Positions 8,221 through 16,508 of a stretch of DNA of 33,360 nucleotides are shown in pieces. The stretch lies in NCBI GenBank assembly GCA_963594655.1, contig CAVBFD010000025.1, positions 1 through 33,360 of the forward strand. The letters run 5' to 3'. Each line of letters opens with the position of its first letter. The stretch's first letter is position 1. The stretch is from Colivivens sp963594655 (GTDB taxonomy: Bacteria; Bacteroidota; Bacteroidia; Bacteroidales; Bacteroidaceae). The notes beneath the pieces were generated by a model that saw only the letters and a list, made by a program, of their open reading frames with translations, ran no database searches and had not been told where the DNA came from. Both the position numbers and the translations under genes were made by a program.

Positions 8221-10416
8221 ATGACACGAACGAAACTGAACAAGAAACAACTGAAGGAAAAGGTGCTGGCCTTCTTCCAGAGCAAGGCTCGGGAGTCATT
8301 TACCCTGAAGCAGATATTCAGCGCACTGAAACTGACCAGCCATCCTCTCAAGATACTGTGTGTGGATGTCCTCAACGAGATGGTGGACAACCAGCAGATT
8401 GTACACGACTATGAAGGAAACCTGTCATACAACGCGCCGACAAGCCAGGTGCTTGAAGGGGTGTTCCACCGCACCGGCAGCGGAAGGAATGCGGTAGACA
8501 CCGACGACGGTCTGTCTGTCACCATATACAACGAGAGTACGCACCATGCGCTTGACGGTGACAGGGTAAAGGTAGCGGTATTCGCCACAAAGAAGGTATC
8601 GAAGAAGATCAAAGGCGAGGTCATAGAAATCATCAAGCGCAGCGACAAGTCCATAGTGGGCCAGTTGCAGATAAGTCACGGCATGGCGTTCCTCGTGCGA
8701 CCCGACAACGCCCTGCCCAGCGACGTGTTTATCCCAAAGGACAAACTCAAGGGCGGCAAGGACGGTGACAAGGTACTCGTGAAGATAACCGACTGGCCTG
8801 ACGACGCGCGCAACCCTATCGGTGCGGTGAAGGACATCCTGGGCAAGCCGGGAGAGAACAACACGGAGATGCACGCCATCCTCGCCGAGTACGGACTGCC
8901 CTATTCCTACCCTAAGGATGTGGAGGCGTGTGCCGACAAGATAAGCGACGTCATTCCCGAGGAGGAGTACAAGAAGAGGGAAGACCTCCGTGGCGTGACC
9001 ACGTTCACCATCGACCCCAGAGACGCGAAGGACTTCGACGACGCGCTCTCCATCCGTCCAACCGGGAAGGGACATTACGAGGTGGGCGTACACATAGCTG
9101 ACGTGTCGCACTATGTTCTCGAAGGGTCGGTGATCGACAAGGAGGCACAGAAGCGCGCCACCTCCATATATCTGGTGGACCGCACCATACCGATGCTGCC
9201 CGAACGGCTCTGCAACTACATCTGTTCGCTCCGTCCGGACGAGGAGAAACTGGCTTACTCCGTAGTGTTCGACATGGACGAGGATGCCAAGGTATATGAC
9301 TACCGCATTGTACACACCGTTATAAAGAGCGACCGCAGGTTCGTGTACGAGGAAGTACAGTCCATACTGGAACAGAACGGTGAGGCGGACGATATAGAGG
9401 GACACATACCTGTCAGTGCGGACAAGCGGACTGGTGAGTACTGCAACGAACTGATAACGCTCAACCGCATGGCACACAAGTTGCGCGCGGCGCGACTCGC
9501 CAACGGTGCGATTGACTTCGACCGTGAGGAAGTGCGTTTTGAAATCGACGATAAAGGCAAGCCGACTGGTGTCTACTTCAAGGTGGCGAAGGACGCCAAC
9601 AAACTGGTGGAGGAGTTCATGCTGCTTGCCAACCGCACCGTGGCGCAGAGCGTGGGCAAGGTGAAGAACAACCAGAAAGCGAAGACCTTCCCCTACCGTG
9701 TGCATGACGTGCCTGACCCCACCAAACTGGAGAACCTCGCCCTGTTCGTGAAGCGGTTCAAGTATTCGGTGAAGATTAACGGATCGAAGACCGAGGTTTC
9801 GAAGAGCATCAACAAACTGCTTGCGGCAGTGAAGGGCGACAGGATACAGAACCTGGTGGAGACCATCTCGCTCCGGTCCATGATGAAAGCGAGGTACAGT
9901 ACCCACAACATAGGACACTACGGACTCGCCTTCGACTACTACACCCACTTCACCTCACCTATTCGCCGTTACCCCGACCTGATGGTACACCGTCTGCTCA
10001 CACGTTATGCGGAGGGCGGCAACAGTGTCAGCCAGAAGAAGTACGAGGGACTGTGCGAACATAGTTCCGCCATGGAGCAACTGGCGGCGGCGGCGGAGAG
10101 GTCATCCATCAAATACAAGCAGGTGGAGTTCATGAGCGACAAACTGGGCGAGGAATTCGACGCCAAGATAAGTGGGGTGACCGAAGCCGGTGTGTTCGCC
10201 GAAATCAACGAGAACCACTGCGAGGGATTCATCGCCGTGCGTTTCCTCGGCAACGAATCGTTCGACTTCGATGACAAGAACTACTGTCTGGTGGGACGGC
10301 GTTCACATGTGCGCTTCACCCTTGGGGACGGAATAAGGATAAAGGTGGCGAAGGCCAACCTCTACCGCAAGACTCTCGACTTCGATTTTGTAAAGAAACT
10401 GACAAACGTTATTTAG
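8221..10416 (+). CDS. rnr: Ribonuclease R
   Basis: This 731-residue 3'-5' exoribonuclease degrades structured RNA in the cytoplasm. Domain order fits RNase R: an N-terminal helix-turn-helix-like region (about 1-70), two cold-shock/OB domains (about 75-235), the RNB catalytic domain from about 255, and a C-terminal S1 domain (about 640-720). The RNB core TIDPRDAKDFDDAL supplies the metal-binding aspartates (D265, D271, D273, D274), and HIADVSHYV follows as expected. I start at ATG 8221 rather than GTG 8161 because the promoter's -7 box lies between them and the family N terminus begins here. The DUF4861 gene begins 4 bp after the stop, so the two should share a transcript despite unrelated roles. 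Confidence 0.96.
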   Translation: MTRTKLNKKQLKEKVLAFFQSKARESFTLKQIFSALKLTSHPLKILCVDVLNEMVDNQQIVHDYEGNLSYNAPTSQVLEGVFHRTGSGRNAVDTDDGLSVTIYNESTHHALDGDRVKVAVFATKKVSKKIKGEVIEIIKRSDKSIVGQLQISHGMAFLVRPDNALPSDVFIPKDKLKGGKDGDKVLVKITDWPDDARNPIGAVKDILGKPGENNTEMHAILAEYGLPYSYPKDVEACADKISDVIPEEEYKKREDLRGVTTFTIDPRDAKDFDDALSIRPTGKGHYEVGVHIADVSHYVLEGSVIDKEAQKRATSIYLVDRTIPMLPERLCNYICSLRPDEEKLAYSVVFDMDEDAKVYDYRIVHTVIKSDRRFVYEEVQSILEQNGEADDIEGHIPVSADKRTGEYCNELITLNRMAHKLRAARLANGAIDFDREEVRFEIDDKGKPTGVYFKVAKDANKLVEEFMLLANRTVAQSVGKVKNNQKAKTFPYRVHDVPDPTKLENLALFVKRFKYSVKINGSKTEVSKSINKLLAAVKGDRIQNLVETISLRSMMKARYSTHNIGHYGLAFDYYTHFTSPIRRYPDLMVHRLLTRYAEGGNSVSQKKYEGLCEHSSAMEQLAAAAERSSIKYKQVEFMSDKLGEEFDAKISGVTEAGVFAEINENHCEGFIAVRFLGNESFDFDDKNYCLVGRRSHVRFTLGDGIRIKVAKANLYRKTLDFDFVKKLTNVI

Positions 10417-10420
10417 TGAT

Positions 10421-11677
10421 ATGAAGAAAACAATCTTATTGGCGGCAGCAGTGCTGCTTGCCTTGACAGCGGGTGCGGCAGACAAGGTAACGGTTACCGT
10501 ACGCAACACTCTCAACACCGCGCGCAGCGGTGAGACGGTGGAGGTTGACATGAAACAGGTGAAGACAAGACTTGACGGGGCAGAGACCGTGGTGGTGACT
10601 GATGCCGACGGACGTGAGATACCCAGTCAGGTGACGTACGACGGAAAACTGATCTTCCAGGCTGGAGTGGCGGCAAAGGGAAAATCTATCTATTACGTCA
10701 GTGCGGGACAACCTTCACGGTACGACGCAAAGGTATACGGACGACAGTTCCCTGAACGTGTGGATGACATAGCGTGGGAGAACGACCGTGTGGCTTTCCG
10801 CTGTTACGGACCCGCCCTACAGAGGAGCGGGGAGAGAGCCTGGGGCTATGACATATGGAACAAGCGGACATCAAAACTCGTGGTGGAAGACCGTTATGCA
10901 GGTGAACTGGACCCTGACATCCAGAAGGCGGTGGCGAAGTTGCGCAAGATGGGAAAGGGCGACATCGCCGATGACGTGTACAACGCTGTAAGCTACCATG
11001 TGGACCACGGCAATGGGATGGACTGCTACAAGGTGGGGCCGACCCTCGGTTGTGGCACCAACGCATTGATGTGCGACGGTCAAATCGTATATCCACGGTG
11101 TTACAAGTCGTACGAGATTCTCGACAAGGGACCGATCCGCTTTACTGTGAAGCTGGTGTACGGTGAGGAGACTGTAGGCGACATGAAGGTAACTGAGACC
11201 CGTGTACTCAGTCTGGATGCCGGTTCACAACTCAATAAGGTCACCGTAAGCTATGCGGGACTGACAGGAGAGACACCGCTTGCTGTTGGAATCGTGGTGC
11301 ATAACGAAAACCCCAATGCCTACGTGCTTAGTCCTGTCAACGGATATATGGGCTACGAGGACTTGGGAGACCCCAACCAGTATAAGGAGAAATACAGGGC
11401 CACACAGAACAAGGACTTCGGAAAGATTTACGTGGGTACTGTGTGCGCAGGTAAACTGGACGGGATGCGGTTCAAGGAAGAGAACGGTCTTCCAGGAGCC
11501 ACTGGACACATACTCTCCCTGTCCCACCTCGACAGCAAGTCATCGTTCACCTATTACTTCGGCACTGGATGGAGCCGCAATGACGAGACTCAGTTCAAGT
11601 CGCTCACCGACTGGGAGTCTTACCTCAGCGCGTTCTCCAGTCACGTCAAGACCCCACTGAAGGTAACCGTGAAATAA
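10421..11677 (+). CDS. Secreted DUF4861-family protein
   Basis: The 418-residue product has a clear Sec signal peptide (MKKTILLAAAVLLALTAGA, cleavage near AGA|AD) and is therefore periplasmic or surface-exposed. The body looks like the DUF4861 family (PF16153) of Bacteroidota: DDIAWENDRVAFRCYGPALQ (115-134), WGYDIW (141-146) and the HVDHGNGMDCYKVGPTLGCG segment (193-212) are the strongest blocks. DUF4861 genes are often found in polysaccharide utilisation loci, so a role in plant-glycan processing is plausible; no catalytic mechanism can be assigned from the sequence. It follows rnr by 4 bp and ends before a strong hairpin. No SusC/SusD genes are nearby, so it is an orphan. Confidence 0.8.
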   Translation: MKKTILLAAAVLLALTAGAADKVTVTVRNTLNTARSGETVEVDMKQVKTRLDGAETVVVTDADGREIPSQVTYDGKLIFQAGVAAKGKSIYYVSAGQPSRYDAKVYGRQFPERVDDIAWENDRVAFRCYGPALQRSGERAWGYDIWNKRTSKLVVEDRYAGELDPDIQKAVAKLRKMGKGDIADDVYNAVSYHVDHGNGMDCYKVGPTLGCGTNALMCDGQIVYPRCYKSYEILDKGPIRFTVKLVYGEETVGDMKVTETRVLSLDAGSQLNKVTVSYAGLTGETPLAVGIVVHNENPNAYVLSPVNGYMGYEDLGDPNQYKEKYRATQNKDFGKIYVGTVCAGKLDGMRFKEENGLPGATGHILSLSHLDSKSSFTYYFGTGWSRNDETQFKSLTDWESYLSAFSSHVKTPLKVTVK

Positions 11678-11740
11678 AGAAGAGGACCAACCGTAAAACG
11701 AGGAATGACGGAGTTGTTCCGTCAGACCTACACTAAACAG

Positions 11741-11780
11741 GAATCCCCTCCGGCAGTTTATTCTGCTTCGGAGGGGATTC
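11741..11780. terminator. Strong hairpin between convergent DUF4861 and purL genes
   Basis: GAATCCCCTCCG (11741-11752) pairs perfectly with CGGAGGGGATTC (11769-11780). An inner GCAG/CTGC stem (11753-11756 with 11763-11766) extends it after a TT bulge. It lies between two convergent genes and so could end transcription from both sides. The T-tract on the plus strand is weak (TACTTTAATA). Confidence 0.8.
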
Positions 11781-11822
11781 TACTTTAATAAGAGTGGGTC
11801 GTCAACTACTTGGTGGCACTGC

Positions 11823-14800
11823 CTACTTGTGGCACTCACACCATTTCCTTGCATTGACGAACGCCTCAATCCACGGAGTGACATCGTCCTTCTTCCTGTC
11901 TGCTGGATAGTCCGCCATCTGCCAAGGGAAGATGGCGCGTTCGAGGTGCGGCATCATGGCAAGATGTCTGCCGTCGCCTGTGCAGATACCGGCGATGTCG
12001 TAGTCACTGCCGTTAGGATTGGCCGGATAGCCGTGGTAATTGTATTTGGCAACCACATTATACTTATCCTCGTCCATAGGCAGTTCGAACCGTCCCTCAC
12101 CGTGGGCAACCCAAATGCCGATCTTGCTTCCACTGAGTGACCCGAAGAGTACCGACTCGTTCTGAGGGATACTGAGGGTGAGGAAACCACTCTCGAACTT
12201 ACGGCTTATGTTGTGCTTCATCGCACCGAAGTTGTCATAACCCTTGTCGTTGAGCAGTCCCAGTTCCATCATCAACTGGCAACCGTTGCAGATACCAAGC
12301 GAGAGCGTGTCCTTACGGGCGTAGAACTTGTCGAGCGCGGCCTTCGCCTTTGGATTGTAAAGGAACGCTCCTGCCCATCCCTTGGCACTGCCAAGCACGT
12401 CGGAGTTGGAGAATCCTCCACAGAACACAATCATCTGTACCTCGTCAAGGGTCTCGCGTCCGCTCACCAGGTCGGTCATCATCACGTCCTTCACATCGAA
12501 GCCGGCAAGATAGAGGCAATAAGCCATCTCACGCTCGCCGTTAGTTCCCTTCTCTCTGATTATGGCGGCTTTCGGACGTGAAGGCGACGGCTCGGAGTCA
12601 CGGTCGGGACTGATGCCGTACTGTCCGAAAGTGCCGGTGAAACCGCTGTTGAACTTATGTTCTATCGGTTCGTCCTTATAGTTCTTGTAACGCTCGGCAG
12701 CCATTCCGTTCATGCTCTGGTGCTTGTCGAGTTCATATGAAGTGGAGTACCACACGTCACGCAGCGCGTCTATGTCGAAGGAGTGGACTGTCTTGCCTTT
12801 TGACTTTATGGTGACTGTACGGTCGTCGGACACAGTACCGATACGGGCAAATCCCACACCCGCGTTGGCAAGAATCTCCTCCACCTCGTGCGTGTTCTCC
12901 TTGGCTACCTGTATGACCACTCCCGGGTTCTCCGCAAAGAGCAGTTTCACAAGGTCTTTCTCGCCCAGCTCATCGAAGGATACTGTTAGTCCGCCCTTAG
13001 TGTTCGCAAAGCACATCTCAAGCAGACAGGTGACGAGACCTCCGGCACTGATGTCGTGTCCGGCAAGGATCAGCTCGGCCTTCACCAGTTCCTGCACCCC
13101 GATGAACGCGTCACGGAAATACTCCGGGTTCTTCACTGTAGGCACGTCACTGCCTATCTTGTCCAGACTCTGCGCGAACGCGCTTCCTCCCAGACGGAGC
13201 TGGTCGAACGAGAAGTCTATATGGTAGAGGGTAGAGTCCACGTTCTTCACTACAGGAGAGACCACCTGACGGATGTCACTCACCTCACCCCCACTGCTCA
13301 CAATAACCGTTCCGGGACTGATGACCTTGCTGCCGTCAGGATACTTCTGTGTCATGGACAGCGAGTCCTTACCTGTAGGCACGTTCACATGCAACTCACA
13401 GCAGAAGTCGCTCAGAGCCTTGACTCCGGCATAGAGACGGGTGTCCTCGCCCTTCTGACTGCGGCAGGGCCACATCCAGTTGGCCGACAGACTCACACTG
13501 TCGAGTCCGTCCGCCATAGGCGCCCACACCAGATTGGTGAGTGACTCGGCTACAGACAGGACACTTCCAGCGGCAGGGTCAGCCAAACCCGCCTGCGGAG
13601 CGTGACCTATGGCAGTGGCGATACCTTTCTGTCCCCTGTAGTCGAGGGCTACGACACCACAGTCGCTCAACGGCAATTGGAGTTCACCCACACACTGCTG
13701 GCGCGCTATCTTGCCAGTCACACTGCGGTCCACCTTATTGGTCAACCAGTCCTTGCATGCCACGGCCTCCAGCCGCAACACCTTATCTATATATTCGTCT
13801 ATCTTGTCTGCTGAATAGTCCACGTCGGCATAGTGGTGAACCACCGTCTCGTCCTTCATGTATGTCTTTGGCGAATGGCCGAACATCTGTGCCACCTCCA
13901 GGTCGAACGGTCTCACACCGTCTCCCTGCACGAAGGAGAAATGCGCGTCACCGGTTGTCTCGCCCACCACATACAGAGGGGCGCGCTCACGCTCCGCTAT
14001 CTTGCGCACATGCTCTATGTGCTTCTCGTCGATAAGGAGTCCCATGCGTTCCTGTGACTCGTTGGCGATGATTTCCTTGGAACTGAGGGTCTTGTCGCCT
14101 ACAGGCAACTTGGTCATGTCGATGACTCCGCCACAGTCCTCCACCAGTTCGGACAGACAGTTCACGTGTCCCGCACTGCCGTGGTCATGTATTGACACTA
14201 TCGGGTTTATCTCCTCCTCACACAACGCCCTCACCAGGTTGTTGGCGCGCTTCTGCATCTCAGGGTTGGCGCGCTGTACGGCGTTCAGTTCGATACCGCT
14301 GGAATAGCGTCCTGTGTCCACAGAGCTGACACTTCCGCCACCGAGTCCGATGCGGTAGTTGTCACCTCCCACCACGACAACCTTGTTGCCTTTCTCCGGT
14401 TCACCCTTGAGACAGTCGCGCTTCGTGCCGTAGCCCACACCGCCGGCCAGCATGATTACCTTGTCGTAGCCGTACTGCGGCTCGTCGTGTCCGTCAGCGC
14501 TGTCCTCCTTATGCTCGAAAGTGAGTACCGACCCGCAGATGAGCGGCTGACCGAACTTGTTGCCGAAGTCACTTGCGCCGTTGGATGCCTTGATGAGAAT
14601 CTGCTCCGGAGTCTGGTAGAGCCAGTGGCGCGGATGCGCGCCGTTGCGGTAACTGGTCATGTAGACAGCCGTACCGGCTATAGGCCATGACCCTTTTCCT
14701 CCACCCATACGGTCACGTATCTCTCCACCTGTTCCTGTGGCGGCGCCGTTGAACGGCTCCACCGTGGTGGGGAAGTTATGGGTCTCCGCCTTCAGTGAAA

Positions 14801-15521
14801 TCACCGACTCGATGGGACGTGTACGGAAATAGTCACTGGTGCTGTGGTCGAGCGGAGCGAACTGCTCCACCACCGGTCCCTGTGCGAAAGCCACATTGTC
14901 CTTATAGGCTGATATGATTTTGTTGGGATTCTCCTTGGTCGTCTTCTTTATCATCTGGAACAGGCTACTCTCCATCTCCACACCGTCGATGATGAACGTA
15001 CCACCGAATATCTTGTGGCGGCAATGCTCGGAGTTAATCTGCGCGAAACCGAAGACCTCGGAGTCTGTCAACTTGCGTCCCAGCTGATCCTCCACACTAT
15101 GCAGGTACTTGATTTCCTCCGGACTGAGGGCAAGACCCTCCTGCTCGTTGTACTCCTCAAGGTTCTCGATATGGATGATGGGCGCGGGCTGGATATCTAC
15201 AGTGAAGATATCCTGGTTCAGTCCCTTGTACCTGCGTTGCAGCATCGGGTCAATCTCCGAGTCCTCACCGATGGGGAAGAACTCCTCGATACGCTGTATA
15301 CCCTTTAGTCCCATGTTCTGTGTAATCTCGACCGCATTGGTACTCCACGGAGTTATCATCTCGCGGCGCGGACCTGCAAACAACCCTTCAACGACCGTGT
15401 CGTCCAGTTTGGTGGCATTGCCGAAAAGCCACTGGAGGGCATCTGTCTCCTCCTTCTTGGTTTCGTGGTCAATGCTGACCGCTATGACACTTCGTTGGGG
15501 CGTAGTGAAAAAGAAAATCAT
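11823..15521 (-). CDS. purL: Phosphoribosylformylglycinamidine synthase, large single-chain form
   Basis: This 1232-residue cytoplasmic enzyme makes FGAM from FGAR, glutamine and ATP in purine synthesis. It is the large PurL form in which the synthase and the glutaminase (PurQ-like) domains are fused. ATP-binding synthase halves occupy roughly 150-950, including KAETHNFPTTVEPFNGAATG and the second-half HDISAGGL. The C-terminal class I glutaminase has the nucleophile C1078 in GICNGCQ, with H1192 and E1194 in MPHLER completing the triad, and HGEGRFELP beside it. The ATG at 15521 follows a -7 box by about 30 nt. The gene is monocistronic by position. I see no purine riboswitch in the short leader. 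Confidence 0.97.
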   Translation of the reverse strand: MIFFFTTPQRSVIAVSIDHETKKEETDALQWLFGNATKLDDTVVEGLFAGPRREMITPWSTNAVEITQNMGLKGIQRIEEFFPIGEDSEIDPMLQRRYKGLNQDIFTVDIQPAPIIHIENLEEYNEQEGLALSPEEIKYLHSVEDQLGRKLTDSEVFGFAQINSEHCRHKIFGGTFIIDGVEMESSLFQMIKKTTKENPNKIISAYKDNVAFAQGPVVEQFAPLDHSTSDYFRTRPIESVISLKAETHNFPTTVEPFNGAATGTGGEIRDRMGGGKGSWPIAGTAVYMTSYRNGAHPRHWLYQTPEQILIKASNGASDFGNKFGQPLICGSVLTFEHKEDSADGHDEPQYGYDKVIMLAGGVGYGTKRDCLKGEPEKGNKVVVVGGDNYRIGLGGGSVSSVDTGRYSSGIELNAVQRANPEMQKRANNLVRALCEEEINPIVSIHDHGSAGHVNCLSELVEDCGGVIDMTKLPVGDKTLSSKEIIANESQERMGLLIDEKHIEHVRKIAERERAPLYVVGETTGDAHFSFVQGDGVRPFDLEVAQMFGHSPKTYMKDETVVHHYADVDYSADKIDEYIDKVLRLEAVACKDWLTNKVDRSVTGKIARQQCVGELQLPLSDCGVVALDYRGQKGIATAIGHAPQAGLADPAAGSVLSVAESLTNLVWAPMADGLDSVSLSANWMWPCRSQKGEDTRLYAGVKALSDFCCELHVNVPTGKDSLSMTQKYPDGSKVISPGTVIVSSGGEVSDIRQVVSPVVKNVDSTLYHIDFSFDQLRLGGSAFAQSLDKIGSDVPTVKNPEYFRDAFIGVQELVKAELILAGHDISAGGLVTCLLEMCFANTKGGLTVSFDELGEKDLVKLLFAENPGVVIQVAKENTHEVEEILANAGVGFARIGTVSDDRTVTIKSKGKTVHSFDIDALRDVWYSTSYELDKHQSMNGMAAERYKNYKDEPIEHKFNSGFTGTFGQYGISPDRDSEPSPSRPKAAIIREKGTNGEREMAYCLYLAGFDVKDVMMTDLVSGRETLDEVQMIVFCGGFSNSDVLGSAKGWAGAFLYNPKAKAALDKFYARKDTLSLGICNGCQLMMELGLLNDKGYDNFGAMKHNISRKFESGFLTLSIPQNESVLFGSLSGSKIGIWVAHGEGRFELPMDEDKYNVVAKYNYHGYPANPNGSDYDIAGICTGDGRHLAMMPHLERAIFPWQMADYPADRKKDDVTPWIEAFVNARKWCECHK

Positions 15522-15552
15522 GTTTGTGATAAGTTTGTTTAGATTCTGCGTG

Positions 15553-15560
15553 CAAAGATA
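15553..15560 (-). promoter_or_regulatory. -7 box for purL
   Basis: TATCTTTG on the minus strand, about 32 bp upstream of the purL ATG. The -33 position shows no clean TTTG. Confidence 0.5.
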
Positions 15561-15656
15561 CTAAATAAGTGGGAATCCAATTTGCCGCCACCTTAAATAT
15601 TTGTACACAGCACATATCTTTGCCGTATTGCGGTAGCCTTTTTCAAAATTATTCAG

Positions 15657-15664
15657 TACCTTTG
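15657..15664 (+). promoter_or_regulatory. -7 box for the radical SAM-mnmG operon
   Basis: TACCTTTG, 30 bp before the ATG at 15695. A second match, TATCTTTG, lies upstream at 15615-15622. An unusually strong Shine-Dalgarno AGGAGG (15681-15686) follows, which is uncommon in this phylum. Confidence 0.5.
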
Positions 15665-15694
15665 CGGTTCGAATTAAAGAAGGAGGATTGAATA

Positions 15695-16471
15695 ATGACC
15701 GTATTATACGAATCACCTGTTTTCGGTCCCATCCACAGTCGCAGGTTGGGAGTTTCACTTGGCATAAACCTGTTGCCGGCTGACGGCAAGTGCTGCTCGT
15801 TCGACTGCCTCTACTGTGAGTGCGGATTCAACAAGGACTTTGTGGGACACGGCGGGTTCGCCAGTCCACAGTCGGTACACGACAAACTGAAGGCACAACT
15901 GGAACTTATGCGCAAGGAGGGTCCCGCACCCGATGTGATTACGTTCGCCGGCAACGGCGAGCCTACACTGAACCCGTGGTTTCCGGAAATCGTGCGTGAC
16001 GTGACAAGTCTGCGCGACGAGTATTTCCCCTCTGCCAAGATAAGTGTACTGAGCAACGCCACACAGATACTGCGGCAGGAGGTGTTCGACGCACTGCTGC
16101 TCGTGGACAACAACATACTCAAACTCGACACAGTGTCGGACGACTATATCTGCAGGCTCGACCGTCCGGTAAGCGCAAACTACAGTGTGCGCGACATCAT
16201 CGGTGCGATGAAACGGTTCAACGGACACTGTATAGTACAGACCATGTTCCTCACCGGAGAGTACGAAGGCAGGAACGTGACAAACACATCGGACACTTTT
16301 GTCCTGCCATGGATAGAGGTTCTGAAAGAAATTCGTCCTTCGGAAGTGATGGTGTACACCATAGACAGGGAGACACCTGCACACGGTCTTAGGAAAGCGA
16401 CCCCGGTACAACTTGACGGTATTGCGCGCAAGGTGGAGGTCGCCGGGATAAAGTGTCAGGTGTCATACTGA
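15695..16471 (+). CDS. Radical SAM protein (COG0731-like), function unknown
   Basis: The 258-residue protein carries the radical SAM cluster motif CX3CX2C as C34-SFD-C38-LY-C41 and the GNGEPT motif (86-91) that normally contacts SAM. The opening GPIHSRRLGVSLGINLLP followed by the cysteines resembles the COG0731 group of Fe-S oxidoreductases, distantly related to the tRNA wyosine enzyme TYW1. Extra cysteines C33 and C43 flank the motif. The substrate is unknown. It has a strong AGGAGG site and is followed after 37 bp by mnmG, a tRNA-modifying enzyme; a role in RNA modification is therefore an appealing but unproven guess. It is divergent from purL. Confidence 0.85.
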   Translation: MTVLYESPVFGPIHSRRLGVSLGINLLPADGKCCSFDCLYCECGFNKDFVGHGGFASPQSVHDKLKAQLELMRKEGPAPDVITFAGNGEPTLNPWFPEIVRDVTSLRDEYFPSAKISVLSNATQILRQEVFDALLLVDNNILKLDTVSDDYICRLDRPVSANYSVRDIIGAMKRFNGHCIVQTMFLTGEYEGRNVTNTSDTFVLPWIEVLKEIRPSEVMVYTIDRETPAHGLRKATPVQLDGIARKVEVAGIKCQVSY

Positions 16472-16508
16472 CGACAACCTACAACAAGACAAATACAGTT
16501 AGACGATT

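Noticed and set aside
8425..9948. 507-codon open frame antisense to rnr
   Set aside because: It lies wholly inside rnr, has no promoter or ribosome-binding site, no recognisable domain, and a composition (many V, H, L) typical of the shadow of a GC-ending coding frame.
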